Shown one piece after another: positions 35,587 through 45,466 of a stretch of DNA of 64,000 bases. The DNA lies in the NCBI GenBank assembly GCA_004762155.1, contig SIHP01000006.1, positions 186,001-250,000 of the forward strand, in the 5' to 3' direction. The notes beneath the pieces are model-generated. The model was not told where the DNA came from. It saw only the letters and a list, made by a program, of their open reading frames with translations, and did not search any database. Origin of the DNA: Flavobacteriaceae bacterium (lineage in GTDB: Bacteria; Bacteroidota; Bacteroidia; Flavobacteriales; Flavobacteriaceae). The translations under genes were made by a program, and so were the position numbers. The stretch's first letter is position 1. Every line of letters begins with the position of its first letter.

Positions 35587-36738
35587 CTACTTCCAAAATC
35601 TAAATGTATCAACAATAGCATCTATAGATTGTAATGTTTTACTAATTTGACTAGCCCATTCTAGATCAACAGATCTTCCTAAAATATAGACTGTAAAAAT
35701 AATATAAATTAGAATTAAAAGAACTGCACTAATAATTCCCATTTTTCTTTTGGCTATATATATAATAAAAGCTACAAAAGTTAAAATAAATAATAATATT
35801 CTTAATTCAGATATATTTTTAACCGTTTCAATACTCATTTCTATTGGACCATAAATAATAGTGAATAAAAATAAAGGAAAACCAAGTGCAAAACATACAT
35901 CAAAAATATTACTTCCTAATGCATTAGATACTGCATCATCATAATTTCCTTTTTTAGCATCTTTCATAGATAGTATTGTATCAGGAACACTTGTTGCTGC
36001 ACTAGCTAAAATAACCGCAATAAAGTAAATAGATATGTTTAACTCTTCTCCTAACCACTCACATGATTTAACTAATAAAAGACAAGCAGAACCTATTATA
36101 AGCATTGCAAAAATTAATAATGACCAGCCACTTTTTGAATTAATTTTATCTTTTATAAAAATTGGTTCTAAATCCAAAGTAATTAAACTCATAAAAAAAC
36201 CTGCACTTTCTTCACCATCTTCGTCATCCTCTTCTTCGTTATCTTCTTCTTCTCCTTCAACTGAATTCATAGAACTAAGCATATATATAGAATATCCTGC
36301 ATATAAAGCCATTAAAACAAGACCGTGAATCCAATTTAAAGAGGAACCACCTAAAAGAAAAATTAATACAAACTCACATATTAAAAGAGAAATACCATCT
36401 CTTAATAATACCTTTTTTGAAACTTCTACATAAGACGTTAATCCTTTTAAAACTACTACAAGTATTACTACAGCAGGAATTATCATTCCATTAAAAATAG
36501 CACTACCTGCTGTTGTTCCTATTCCACCAGAAAATCCGTCTTTATCTTTTAAAACAAATAGAAAAAACAGTGTTGTAAATAATTCTGGCATAGACGAACC
36601 AATTGCATTAATTGTGGCACCTCGTACACCATCGCTTAGGTTTCTACCTAGATATTCAGAAGCCGCTTCAAAACCGTCACTTGCACGCCAAATTATAATA
36701 CAACAAAGTATTATTAATAATATTGAAATAAGAATCAT
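35587..36738 (-). CDS. Calcium/sodium antiporter-type membrane protein (CaCA family)
   Basis: 383 residues with two homologous membrane halves. The first alpha repeat is GATINAIGSSMPELFTTLF. The second is ASAATSVPDTILSMKDAKKG followed by SNALGSNIFDVCFALGFP. Between the halves lies a cytoplasmic loop with a long acidic run (about 165-185, mostly E and D), which may sense or bind cations. The family exchanges Ca2+ (or related cations) for Na+ or H+. It is a single gene with its own terminator and no functional neighbour. Confidence 0.85.
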   Translation of the reverse strand: MILISILLIILCCIIIWRASDGFEAASEYLGRNLSDGVRGATINAIGSSMPELFTTLFFLFVLKDKDGFSGGIGTTAGSAIFNGMIIPAVVILVVVLKGLTSYVEVSKKVLLRDGISLLICEFVLIFLLGGSSLNWIHGLVLMALYAGYSIYMLSSMNSVEGEEEDNEEEDDEDGEESAGFFMSLITLDLEPIFIKDKINSKSGWSLLIFAMLIIGSACLLLVKSCEWLGEELNISIYFIAVILASAATSVPDTILSMKDAKKGNYDDAVSNALGSNIFDVCFALGFPLFLFTIIYGPIEMSIETVKNISELRILLFILTFVAFIIYIAKRKMGIISAVLLILIYIIFTVYILGRSVDLEWASQISKTLQSIDAIVDTFRFWK

Positions 36739-36802
36739 AGTAAATTTGTTTATTGATTCGTTGATATACCTTATAAAAATTGATTATCAAATGATCTATA
36801 AC

Positions 36803-36832
36803 AAAAAACAGGAGAAACTCCTGCTTTTTGTC
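36803..36832. terminator. Terminator behind hisIE
   Basis: The stem arms AGCAGGAG and CTCCTGTT-type sequence around a short AAA loop, with T runs on both strands, lie about 100 bases after the hisIE stop. It probably ends the histidine operon transcript on the minus strand. Confidence 0.7.
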
Positions 36833-36930
36833 TTTTGTAATATTTTATTCTTGTACTGTAAATTAATTTTATCAAAATAAAAAAGAATTAACAGAAGTTG
36901 TTCTTTTATGATTTTAATCAAAGGATTATG

Positions 36931-37533
36931 TTATTTTTTTTGTCTTCCCTTTAACTCAGCCTCAATATCTTTTAAAGTAAAACCTTTTGCTTGCAATAGC
37001 ATTAAATAATGAAATAATAAATCTGCAGATTCATATAAAAATAATTCATCGTTATTATCCATTGCTTCAATAACCGTTTCTACAGCTTCCTCTCCTACTT
37101 TTTGTGCTACTTTATTAATTCCTTTAGAAAACAAACTTGCTACATACGATTTTTTAGTGTCTTTATTAGCCACTCTTTCAGCAATCACATCTTCTAAGGT
37201 AGAAAAGAAACCATACTCTTGCTTATTCTCTTCGTTCCAACAAGTATCTGTTCCTTTATGACATGTTGGTCCTACTGGATTTACAAAGATTAATAATGTA
37301 TCATTATCGCAATCTAATTTTAAATCTACTAAATTTAAAAAATTTCCACTTTCTTCACCTTTCGTCCATAAACGATTTTTTGTTCTACTAAAAAAAGTAA
37401 CTTTTTTAGTTTCTTGTGTTTTCGCAAATGCTTCTTCATTCATATAGCCCAACATTAATACATTTTTTGTTGTAGCATCTTGAATTACTGCTGGTACTAA
37501 TCCGTCGTTATTTTTATTGAAATCTATGTTCAT
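36931..37533 (-). CDS. hisIE: Bifunctional phosphoribosyl-AMP cyclohydrolase / phosphoribosyl-ATP pyrophosphatase
   Basis: 200 residues. The N-terminal HisI domain has VMLGYMNEEAFAKTQETKKVTFFSRTKNRLWTKGEESGN and the zinc-site region LDCDNDTLL..GPTCHKGTDTCW. The C-terminal HisE domain has ANKDTKKSYVASLFSKGINKVAQKVGEEAVETVIEA. These are steps 2 and 3 of histidine synthesis, fused as usual in Bacteroidota. It is the last gene of the operon, one base after the receiver-like gene. Confidence 0.96.
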   Translation of the reverse strand: MNIDFNKNNDGLVPAVIQDATTKNVLMLGYMNEEAFAKTQETKKVTFFSRTKNRLWTKGEESGNFLNLVDLKLDCDNDTLLIFVNPVGPTCHKGTDTCWNEENKQEYGFFSTLEDVIAERVANKDTKKSYVASLFSKGINKVAQKVGEEAVETVIEAMDNNDELFLYESADLLFHYLMLLQAKGFTLKDIEAELKGRQKK

Positions 37534-37534
37534 T

Positions 37535-37876
37535 TTATTTCTTATTGGAAGACTTTAAAAACTTAATATAATTATTTAAAAGTCCTTTTATTTGTTCAGC
37601 AGCTACTGGATTTGCTGAGTGTACTTTAAATTGTAAATTTTCTAAATTTAAACCCGATTCGTATACCAACCACTTCGCGGCAGCATAACCATCTGGGGCA
37701 ACTATTCCGTTTTCTTCTCCTAAATCATTATCAAAACTTATAAAACCTGGTAATCCATTTGTTTTTATAAATGTTACAAAATCATTATAATTACGAACTA
37801 TAGTAAATTCATTTTCTAAAGATTTATCATAAACCATTTCAATAGTTCTTAAATCATCTAAGAAAAGTTTTATCAT
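37535..37876 (-). CDS. Receiver-like protein (cyclic-phosphate-processing receiver type) inside the his operon
   Basis: 113 residues. The start [14 protein letters not shown] and the middle [22 protein letters not shown] match the family described as cyclic-phosphate processing receiver domains. It keeps the acidic cluster DD near residues 7-8 and the D of FDND. The protein has no output domain. It overlaps hisF by four bases (ATGA) and ends one base before hisIE, so it is translated with them. A histidine-related function is not known. Confidence 0.7.
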   Translation of the reverse strand: MIKLFLDDLRTIEMVYDKSLENEFTIVRNYNDFVTFIKTNGLPGFISFDNDLGEENGIVAPDGYAAAKWLVYESGLNLENLQFKVHSANPVAAEQIKGLLNNYIKFLKSSNKK

Positions 37877-38628
37877 AACCTAACTGGAATATTATTTTCT
37901 TGTAATTCCTTCTTTAAATCTGGAATAGGTATTTCTCCAAAATGAAAAACACTTGCTGCTAACGCTGCATCTGATTTTCCATCTACAAAAGTATCTATAA
38001 AATGCTGAACTGTTCCTGCTCCACCAGATGCTATAATTGGAATATTTAATTCTGTAGACAATTTTGCCAAAGCTTCATTTGCAAAACCTGCTTTGGTTCC
38101 ATCATTATTCATTGATGTAAATAAGATTTCTCCAGCACCTCGTTTTTCTACTTCTTTTGCCCAATCAAATAAATTTAATGCTGTTGGAATTGTTCCACCT
38201 GCTAAATGTACAATCCATTCTCCATCAATCTTTTTAGCATCAATAGCTACAACCACACATTGACTTCCAAATTTTTGCGATAATTCATTTACCAAATCTG
38301 GTCTTTTTACTGCGGATGAATTTATAGATATTTTATCTGCACCACATTTTAATAAAGCATCTACATGCTCTATAGATGAAATTCCACCACCAACAGTAAA
38401 AGGAATATTTACTTGTTCAGCAACTTTTAAAACCATATCCAAAGTTGTTCCTCTATTCTCTAATGTTGCAGCAATATCTAAAAAAACTAATTCATCAGCA
38501 CCTAACTCTGCATATTGCTTAGCCAATACAACCGGATCTCCTGCATCTATTAAATTAACGAAATTCACACCTTTTACAGTACGCCCGTTTTTAATATCAA
38601 GACAAGGAATGATTCTTTTTGTTAACAT
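37873..38628 (-). CDS. hisF: Imidazole glycerol phosphate synthase, cyclase subunit
   Basis: 251 residues, (beta/alpha)8 barrel. Motifs: [17 protein letters not shown] at the start (catalytic aspartate near residue 11), [35 protein letters not shown], and late [13 protein letters not shown]. It joins the ammonia from HisH to PRFAR to make imidazole glycerol phosphate and AICAR. It is separated from hisA by the glucanase block, so it lies about 10 kb away from its usual neighbour. Confidence 0.97.
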   Translation of the reverse strand: MLTKRIIPCLDIKNGRTVKGVNFVNLIDAGDPVVLAKQYAELGADELVFLDIAATLENRGTTLDMVLKVAEQVNIPFTVGGGISSIEHVDALLKCGADKISINSSAVKRPDLVNELSQKFGSQCVVVAIDAKKIDGEWIVHLAGGTIPTALNLFDWAKEVEKRGAGEILFTSMNNDGTKAGFANEALAKLSTELNIPIIASGGAGTVQHFIDTFVDGKSDAALAASVFHFGEIPIPDLKKELQENNIPVRL

Positions 38629-38719
38629 TATTTAGTTGATTTTTGTAGTATTTTAAAGTTTCCAAAGATACTAATTTTAGTAAAAATCAACTAGTATTTA
38701 AGAAATGATTATAACTACA

Positions 38720-38816
38720 AAAAAGTCCAAGATTTATGAGTATTAAATTTCCCAGATGCTAGCATCTGGGAATTCAACACTTGGCTATCGCCCTGCAATT
38801 AAATCTTGAACTTTTT
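38720..38816. repeat. Structured inverted-repeat element upstream of hisF
   Basis: Outer arms of 17 bases (38720-38736 and 38800-38816, AAAAAGTCCAAGATTTA and its complement with one mismatch) enclose a perfect 24-base palindrome (38749-38772, centred on GATGCTAGCATC). The element of 97 bases can fold into a cruciform or a long RNA hairpin. It has no coding capacity. It may be a miniature inverted-repeat element or a regulatory RNA before hisF. Confidence 0.6.
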
Positions 38817-38833
38817 ATAAAATTATTTCTTGT

Positions 38834-38932
38834 GCGTTACCTAAAGGTCGGGCTTTTCGCTATATCTTTTTAGTTTAATTTTTGCGAGAGCAAAATATAA
38901 ACTAAAAAGGATGCCGCTTCAATCCCTAACGC
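38834..38932. repeat. Flavobacterial intergenic repeat with inner hairpin
   Basis: The element begins GCGTTACCTAAAGGTCGGGC and ends GCTTCAATCCCTAACGC, so its ends are GCGTTA/TAACGC inverted. The interior is a strong hairpin with arms CTTTTTAGTTTA and its complement around a GCGAGAGC-type loop (about 38867-38910). From memory, the outer sequences recur between genes in many Flavobacteriaceae genomes. GC content is clearly higher than the flanks. The rest of the 38629-38954 gap holds only this, the neighbouring inverted-repeat element and AT-rich spacer. Confidence 0.6.
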
Positions 38933-38954
38933 AAAAAAACTAGAGAATAAGTGA

Positions 38955-41345
38955 TTATTTTTTCAACAACTTTTTTACCTCAACTAAATTATTTCCATCA
39001 AAAAGTCTTATAAAATAAAAACCACTTGCAATAGATTTCATATCTATTTGTGTTTGTTTCTCTGAAATATTTTTTGAAATATGTTTTTTACCTGTTACGT
39101 CTATAATTTCAATTTTTGAAATACTTGAATTATCTCCTACATACACGTGTAACATTTCATTTACAGGATTAGGAAACACCTTTTGTTCCCCACCAATTAC
39201 TGCTTTAGAAACTGTAGCTTTAGAAGCTGTTTCGCTATTGATTTCAATCCAATTAATATTCCAACCGTTTCCTAATGAATATAAACGTAATGTTTGTGTT
39301 CCTGCTGATAAATTAATACTCTCGGTAGTTACAGTTGTCCAGTTTTGCCAACCTAACGTATTAGGAATTGAAGTATTTATAGTGTTCCCATTTGCTTGGG
39401 TTTGAACAATTGTTCCATCATTAGGACTAGCAATTCTTAAATTAAATGTATAATTTCCAGAAGTTGGAATAGTAACCGAATAATCCATCCAATCATTGGT
39501 ATCTATCCAACCAACATTTAAAGTATCATCATCATCACATTCTTCTGTTTGAATTCCTTCCATAGCTGTGTAATCTTCAGCTTCTATAAATAATGAATTA
39601 CCTGATGTTGTCTCTTCTATTTCTGTAAACGTAAAAGATTCCCAAGTTCTATTACTTGCTGTAGAAACCATTTTTACTTCTCCTGAATTATTTACTTGTA
39701 ATCGCTTGTAATTAGAAGGTCCATCTGGAAGTGTAATAAAATAAGTTCCGTCTGTAAATCCTTCTGTCAATTCATAATAGGTATAACTATCACTCCAACC
39801 TGTTCCTTGCATATCTGCAAATTGTGAATTGTCTGTTCTCAATCTTGGTAAACTTCCACCAGCTGCTCTTTGAATATGCCAATATCCATTTCCTTTTGCT
39901 ACAAATTGCCAAGCTACATCATCACCTGTTGTATTTGTTGAAGTTGTATATGGTGCTTCACTTTCTCCTGAAGCTGCAATTCGTAAATTATGAACTGGAG
40001 AATCCATATAATATGTTTTTGTTGGATCTGGAAAAGTTGTGCTTAAAGGTGTTTCTCCGTAACCACCAATAATAACTTTTACTTCAGTAGGAAAAGTTGT
40101 TTGAATTGTTGAAGAGTGATCTCCAACATCATCATAAGCAAAAGCATAGGTTTGCGATTCAAAACTTATAGTTTCATTATGAAAAAACTTTACATATTCA
40201 TTATAAGGTTCATAAACAAAAAAACGATTTGCATCATGTGTAAACTGAATACTTCCATCAATAATATTAGTATAAATTGCATGTCTGGTAATTGCAGCTG
40301 CCATTTGTGCTTGAATCATTAAATCTTCATTGTATTTTTCTAAATCATCTGAAGCTGAATATGGAGTATATGCTAAAAAGCCTGAACCTTCCATTGCATT
40401 AATAGTTGTTGGTTTTCCATGGATTGTTGCAATACTTCCATCTGCAGGATCTGTAAATAAAAATGTATTATTAGCCTGAACTCTACCAACCCAAGTTCCT
40501 CTATCTCCAATATTAATATTTAAATCGTAATTTTTGTAGGTTTCCCAAATTTCATCAATATAATCATCCAAAACATCGTCTGTAAACTCAGCTACTTTTG
40601 ATGGCTGTTCTATAATAGGCTCTCCGTCAATAGAATTGTCTTTTATAACTTTTGCTACCTTATAAGCATCACTTACGGTATTATCCCAAGCATCTAAAAT
40701 TTCTTGATGTGGCAAAACTTCACCTATTCTTTTAAATTGTGGAGTACCAGATCCATTTACGGCATCATTATAAGAATCTTCATAAGTTGCGCCTGTAACT
40801 CCTCCTGAAAAACCTGCAACTTCAAGTGCCATTGGATATTGGTACGCATCAACTCTACTCGTATTTGTCCATAATCCAGAATCTCCCCAAGTAAGTTCTA
40901 CAATCTCCCAACGAATTCCGTCATTTGGATCTCCTGGGTTATTTAAATTTGCACCTGCATATCCTCCTGTTTCATGAAAATGAAGATACATTGGAGATTC
41001 AAATGAAATAAAAATACGACAAGCATATAATCCTTGTGGTATTTGTATTGTTTTATTGCTTAAATCGCTCAATTTGGTAAAAATATCTGGATATAGCCAT
41101 TCTTGAGGGTAACTAAAATCTGGACCAGAAATTGTATTGTCATCTGCAGACATTTCTTGTAATTGACTGTTGGTTATATTCATCCAAACATCTCCAAGTT
41201 CATTTGTTTTACCAACCAAACCAATATAAATTTGATCATCACTATACCTAGAATTATTTTCAAATACATAGGGTAAAGTTAGTTGAGCAAATGAGTACTT
41301 AACCGATAATAGGGTTATAAATAGTAAAAGGGATAATTTTTTCAT
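38955..41345 (-). CDS. Secreted GH64-like beta-1,3-glucanase with ricin-like module, CBM6 and T9SS tail
   Basis: 796 residues with a clear signal peptide (about 1-20, ending SFA). Residues about 22-430 look like GH64 (LPYVFENNSRYSDDQIYIGLVG, YLHFHETGGYAGANLN, MALEVAGFSGGVTGATY). A module of about 135 residues follows (about 440-575, DPTKTYYMDSPVHNLRIAASG to RTWESFTFTE), then a CBM6 (about 585-700, LFIEAEDYTAMEG, GWIDTNDWMDYSV) and a type IX sorting domain (about 718-796, FPNPVNEMLHV). GH64 enzymes release oligosaccharides from beta-1,3-glucan such as laminarin. The protein is secreted across the outer membrane by T9SS. It is the last of three consecutive glucanase genes. Confidence 0.75.
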   Translation of the reverse strand: MKKLSLLLFITLLSVKYSFAQLTLPYVFENNSRYSDDQIYIGLVGKTNELGDVWMNITNSQLQEMSADDNTISGPDFSYPQEWLYPDIFTKLSDLSNKTIQIPQGLYACRIFISFESPMYLHFHETGGYAGANLNNPGDPNDGIRWEIVELTWGDSGLWTNTSRVDAYQYPMALEVAGFSGGVTGATYEDSYNDAVNGSGTPQFKRIGEVLPHQEILDAWDNTVSDAYKVAKVIKDNSIDGEPIIEQPSKVAEFTDDVLDDYIDEIWETYKNYDLNINIGDRGTWVGRVQANNTFLFTDPADGSIATIHGKPTTINAMEGSGFLAYTPYSASDDLEKYNEDLMIQAQMAAAITRHAIYTNIIDGSIQFTHDANRFFVYEPYNEYVKFFHNETISFESQTYAFAYDDVGDHSSTIQTTFPTEVKVIIGGYGETPLSTTFPDPTKTYYMDSPVHNLRIAASGESEAPYTTSTNTTGDDVAWQFVAKGNGYWHIQRAAGGSLPRLRTDNSQFADMQGTGWSDSYTYYELTEGFTDGTYFITLPDGPSNYKRLQVNNSGEVKMVSTASNRTWESFTFTEIEETTSGNSLFIEAEDYTAMEGIQTEECDDDDTLNVGWIDTNDWMDYSVTIPTSGNYTFNLRIASPNDGTIVQTQANGNTINTSIPNTLGWQNWTTVTTESINLSAGTQTLRLYSLGNGWNINWIEINSETASKATVSKAVIGGEQKVFPNPVNEMLHVYVGDNSSISKIEIIDVTGKKHISKNISEKQTQIDMKSIASGFYFIRLFDGNNLVEVKKLLKK

Positions 41346-41401
41346 CTTTTTAAATTTTTAAAGAATTATTTAATAGTTAATATTTTGATTACTGCAATTT
41401 T

Positions 41402-41441
41402 AATAAAAAAACACGTAAATAACTACTTACGTGTTTTTATT
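41402..41441. terminator. Terminator behind the GH81 gene
   Basis: Hairpin with arms AATAAAAACACGTAA and its complement-like partner around an 8-base loop, T-rich on both sides, placed 6 bases after the GH81 stop. It probably ends the GH81 transcript, so the GH64-like gene may need its own promoter in 41346-41401. Confidence 0.75.
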
Positions 41442-41446
41442 AGAAT

Positions 41447-44400
41447 TTATTTAATAAACTTCTTCATAGCTATAACTCCACTTGAATACTTCACTCTTAC
41501 TAAATAAACTCCATTAGATAAATCATTGGTATTAAAAGTAATTACCTCGCTTTCAATGATTTTATTTTCAATCACTTTTTTACCTTTTAGATCAATTATA
41601 TCTACATTTGTTATTTCTTTATAATTAATCAAATTTATATTTAGCTGATTCGCTACTGGATTTGGATACAATTTAATTTCATTAGATAATGATGTTTTAG
41701 AAATGAAACTCTTAGCTGATACTTGACTTTTAATTTCAAACCAATTTATATTCCATGAACCCTCAACTGCATACAAACGTATTGTTTGTGTACCTGCTGA
41801 TAAATAAATACTTGAAGAAGTTGCGGTATACCAAGTATCCCAATCTCCTGTAGCATTTACACTTTGTGTTATTATTGCGTTGCCATTTACTTGAAATTCA
41901 AAACCAGTAGAACCTGGGGCACTTGCTAACCGATAATCTATAGTATAATTTCCTGCACTTGGAATGTTTACAGAATATTCCAACCAATCACCAGCATCAA
42001 ACCATCCCATATATTCTCCTCCATTTTCATCTGTAGTATCATCTGGTTGAACACCACTCATACTTGCATAATCTTCTGCTTCTATAAACAATGAACTACC
42101 GCTAGTTGTATCTTCAATTTCTGTAAGTGTAAACGATTCCCAAATACCAGTACTAGCTGGAGATACCATTTTTACTTCTCCAGAATTATTTACCTGTAAC
42201 CTAGAATAATTTTCTGGTCCATCTGGTAGTACTACAAAATAAGTACCTTCAATACTTCCTTCCGTTAATTCATAATACGTGTACGTTCCACTCCAACCTG
42301 TTCCTTGCATATCTGCATTTTCTGAATTATCAGTTCGTAACCTTGGTAACGTTCCTCCTGCTGCTCTTTGAATATGCCAATACCCGTTTCCTTTAGCCAC
42401 AAACTGCCAAGCAACATCATCTCCTGTTGTTGCTGTAGTAGTTGTATAAGCTTCTTCACTTTCTCCCGAAGCTGCCACTCTTAAATTATGAACTGTTGAA
42501 TCCATATAATATGTTTTCGTTGGATCTGGAAAAACTGGTGTTGGTGTGTCTCCATCATATTCATAAACTTGTACCTCTGCCAAAGAAACTGGATAATTTT
42601 GATTCTGTGTTATCTTAATTACACTTCCAAGTATTCCTCCTGCATTTATGGTTAATGTTGTTTGAGATGAAGATATTATTGTTTCTGACCACAAAACATT
42701 TTCATTACTATCTTCAACTGTTACTGTAACATCATCTAATCTAAACATGCAACAATTTGTTCTGTTCCATAATTTTATTTCTCCTATTTCATAAGTTCCA
42801 TCTAAAGCTACCTGCCACCATTCTCCTACTCCTGAATTGGTATGTGTCACAGATGCATCTCCCCAAACTCCACTTGTATTGTTATCAATAGCACGTAAAG
42901 CTTCTCCATTATGTGCTGTTGTAGATTGACTTGCTGTTCCATTTAATGCTAAATTATCACTCGTTGGTGTAGTTCCTCCATCGATAATACCATCATTATT
43001 TGCAGTTAACAAAGTATTTGCTGGAACATCAAAAGACGTTATTAATGTATTATTATGATATACTTCACATGTTTGTTCATTTTCTGATGGATTATAAACA
43101 ACATATGTCATCTCTCCATTTTTTAAAAATGCGCTACTTAATGGAAGTGTTAATCTAAAATCAGACTGTCGTATACCTATATTTTGAGAAGCATGTGCAT
43201 AATAATATGTTAACCCGTTTTCGCCATTATTATGAGCTACTTGATACTCGTTACTTCCTACATCAGCATTCCAATAACCATCAAATTGATTTACGACTGA
43301 TTCTGGATCAAAAAACAACTTAAATCCCATAGAAACATTCATCCAATCAGCACTAATTCCATTTTCTAAATCCGTTGCCATATTATTCATTATCGGATCA
43401 ACAATTTCGGCGGCTTCGTTTGTTGTTAAAAAATCATTCCAAAATCCGTATGCAGGAGAAATAGGCAACCATTGAATTCCGTGAATATAAGTTTCTTGAG
43501 CACCAAAAAATGTTCCGTATACATAACGATTCATTTCTAAAATACCTGTAACTGGTTTTTCATAACCAATTTCATCAAAAGTTCCGCTTTCATTATACCA
43601 ATAATCTGCAATCGCTCTACTTTCCATTAAATACCCAAAAGCTGCCGCATCTCGCATATCAGTATTCTCAGTCATTTCAGCAGTCATAAACATACCTGCC
43701 CAAGATTGCATTGCTTCTGAACTAGATTCTTGATTGTTTCCAATAGCATTACCTAAACCACTTGCCATGGAATGTCCCATCCAAGGACTAAAGGTTCTTA
43801 AATATGGAAACTCACTATCATTTCTATCCCAGTTTGCATACGTTTTTACAATTTTTGTAATCATATCCCAATAACCATCCATAGAACCAGGTTCTGCTAT
43901 TTCAAGTAAAGCTGCTGCATGTACCAAATAACCATAATGAAAGTGATTGTCCGTAAAATATGCTGAGTAATACTCTTCATCAAAACCAATTAAACTTTTC
44001 CAAGCTGGATAATAAGCATAATAATTTTCTGTTTCTCCAGGTGTAAATGTTAACCAATCATGAACTAATTCTTTTGTTTTACTTACCAAATAGGAATAGT
44101 TTTCATTATTGGTTTCTTTTGCCATTAAAGCATACTTTAAAGCTCTTAACAAGTACTTTCCTCCCCAGTAAGTTCCACCTCCTATTCCGTAAAACTCAAC
44201 ATCACCTGCATAGGCATCAATCATACCTTTCATAATATCTTTATTATAAGAAACCGTATCAGAACTATCTGTTTTTGGGGCATTAAAATGTGGTAAAATA
44301 TCTGCGTTAAATTCATAATCAAAAGACAAATTATTTCCTGCTGCTAATTTTAAAGTACCTCTTGGCGTTCCTACATATTCTAATCCAGATATAAATGAAA

Positions 44401-45394
44401 ACTGATTTGCATTACCGCGATAATGGTGTGGAATGAATCCTTGTAAAACATTGGTTTGGGATCCTGTGATTACATCCGTAGTTACCACATGCGTTGTTGT
44501 TACTTTTCCTTCATTAGCGTTATAATTATAATTTAACTTTGTGTCTGTTGGTCTTACAAACGCATATTCATGTAAGATATTTAAATCGCTAATGGTATTT
44601 AATGCTGAAAATACTACCCATTTTCCTTCATAACCGTTTAATGTTAAACCTGAAGCATCCTCAGTAATAGTAACTGCTTCTGATAAATGTATTCCATATA
44701 AATTACCATCATATTCTATAATAAACCGATCCGTCGTTGCAGGGAAATTTAAAGCATTTTCAGAAGTATTATAATATGTTCTAACTCCAGCATGAACAGC
44801 ATTTATTAAAGGTGTAAACCCTGTTGTTTTTGCCCAAACAAATGGCATTCCTTGCGCTAGAGTTACCTCTATATTTGATGAGCTATCATCTCCTATTTGC
44901 GCACGTAAATCTACGTGCCAATCAGACCAATTTGTCGCAATCGTTTTCGTTGGTGTAAATGAAGCTCCTTTTAATGCTACTAAATAATCTACACTTACGG
45001 ATCTACTACCTAAAACATCGGTATTCCACTTTCCTTGTCTATTACCAACTTCAAATCCTCCAGTTGTAAACCGACTTAGTAAAGGATAAGTCCAAAGATT
45101 TCCACCTAATCTATTTCCATCTCCATCTTCTTGTGTTAAAACACTCGTCCACCAATCATTTGTTGGTATTGGATCGTTTATTTTTGAAGCTATAACATCT
45201 ATATTGCTACTATTAGTTGCAAAATCTTCAAAAGTCCCAAATGAAGGATCATTCCCTATATATTCATAATTTGGAGGTTGGGCTGCATAGGAACCTGATT
45301 CTACAGATATTACTGATTGAGCTGTTGAAACATATATACCTAAAAACCCTAAAATTAGGGTAAGAGATAACATGTTATGAATTTTTACTTTCAT
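41447..45394 (-). CDS. Secreted GH81 endo-beta-1,3-glucanase, multimodular
   Basis: 1315 residues with a signal peptide. The GH81 catalytic part covers about residues 45-800: NDWWTSVLTQ near the start, YGIGGGTYWGGKYLLRALKYAL, DNHFHYGYLVHAAALLEI, and GNAIGNNQESSSEAMQSWAG with the catalytic-type glutamates. It is followed by a discoidin-type CBM32 (about 813-946, NLALNGTASQST..WWQVALDG..KLWNRTNC), the ricin-like module also present in both neighbours (about 953-1096), a CBM6 (about 1100-1225) and a T9SS sorting domain (about 1238-1315). GH81 enzymes cut long beta-1,3-glucan chains internally. Hairpins lie on both sides of the gene, suggesting single-gene transcription. Confidence 0.92.
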   Translation of the reverse strand: MKVKIHNMLSLTLILGFLGIYVSTAQSVISVESGSYAAQPPNYEYIGNDPSFGTFEDFATNSSNIDVIASKINDPIPTNDWWTSVLTQEDGDGNRLGGNLWTYPLLSRFTTGGFEVGNRQGKWNTDVLGSRSVSVDYLVALKGASFTPTKTIATNWSDWHVDLRAQIGDDSSSNIEVTLAQGMPFVWAKTTGFTPLINAVHAGVRTYYNTSENALNFPATTDRFIIEYDGNLYGIHLSEAVTITEDASGLTLNGYEGKWVVFSALNTISDLNILHEYAFVRPTDTKLNYNYNANEGKVTTTHVVTTDVITGSQTNVLQGFIPHHYRGNANQFSFISGLEYVGTPRGTLKLAAGNNLSFDYEFNADILPHFNAPKTDSSDTVSYNKDIMKGMIDAYAGDVEFYGIGGGTYWGGKYLLRALKYALMAKETNNENYSYLVSKTKELVHDWLTFTPGETENYYAYYPAWKSLIGFDEEYYSAYFTDNHFHYGYLVHAAALLEIAEPGSMDGYWDMITKIVKTYANWDRNDSEFPYLRTFSPWMGHSMASGLGNAIGNNQESSSEAMQSWAGMFMTAEMTENTDMRDAAAFGYLMESRAIADYWYNESGTFDEIGYEKPVTGILEMNRYVYGTFFGAQETYIHGIQWLPISPAYGFWNDFLTTNEAAEIVDPIMNNMATDLENGISADWMNVSMGFKLFFDPESVVNQFDGYWNADVGSNEYQVAHNNGENGLTYYYAHASQNIGIRQSDFRLTLPLSSAFLKNGEMTYVVYNPSENEQTCEVYHNNTLITSFDVPANTLLTANNDGIIDGGTTPTSDNLALNGTASQSTTAHNGEALRAIDNNTSGVWGDASVTHTNSGVGEWWQVALDGTYEIGEIKLWNRTNCCMFRLDDVTVTVEDSNENVLWSETIISSSQTTLTINAGGILGSVIKITQNQNYPVSLAEVQVYEYDGDTPTPVFPDPTKTYYMDSTVHNLRVAASGESEEAYTTTTATTGDDVAWQFVAKGNGYWHIQRAAGGTLPRLRTDNSENADMQGTGWSGTYTYYELTEGSIEGTYFVVLPDGPENYSRLQVNNSGEVKMVSPASTGIWESFTLTEIEDTTSGSSLFIEAEDYASMSGVQPDDTTDENGGEYMGWFDAGDWLEYSVNIPSAGNYTIDYRLASAPGSTGFEFQVNGNAIITQSVNATGDWDTWYTATSSSIYLSAGTQTIRLYAVEGSWNINWFEIKSQVSAKSFISKTSLSNEIKLYPNPVANQLNINLINYKEITNVDIIDLKGKKVIENKIIESEVITFNTNDLSNGVYLVRVKYSSGVIAMKKFIK

Positions 45395-45422
45395 AATTAA
45401 AAAATTTATTAGTTAGTTAAAA

Positions 45423-45463
45423 GAAAAAAGCCACATAAGAAAATTACTTACGTGGCTTTTTAA
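45423..45463. terminator. Terminator behind the GH16 gene
   Basis: Hairpin of 15 pairs with arms AAAAAGCCACGTAAG and CTTATGTGGCTTTTT and T-rich tail on the minus strand, 4 bases after the GH16 stop. Confidence 0.85.
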
Positions 45464-45466
45464 AAG

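Noticed and set aside
42265..42459. Minus-strand frame overlapping the shared ricin-like module
   Set aside because: It appears only because the module's DNA is repeated; an alternative-frame product is also open opposite or beside the other copy, with no start signal.
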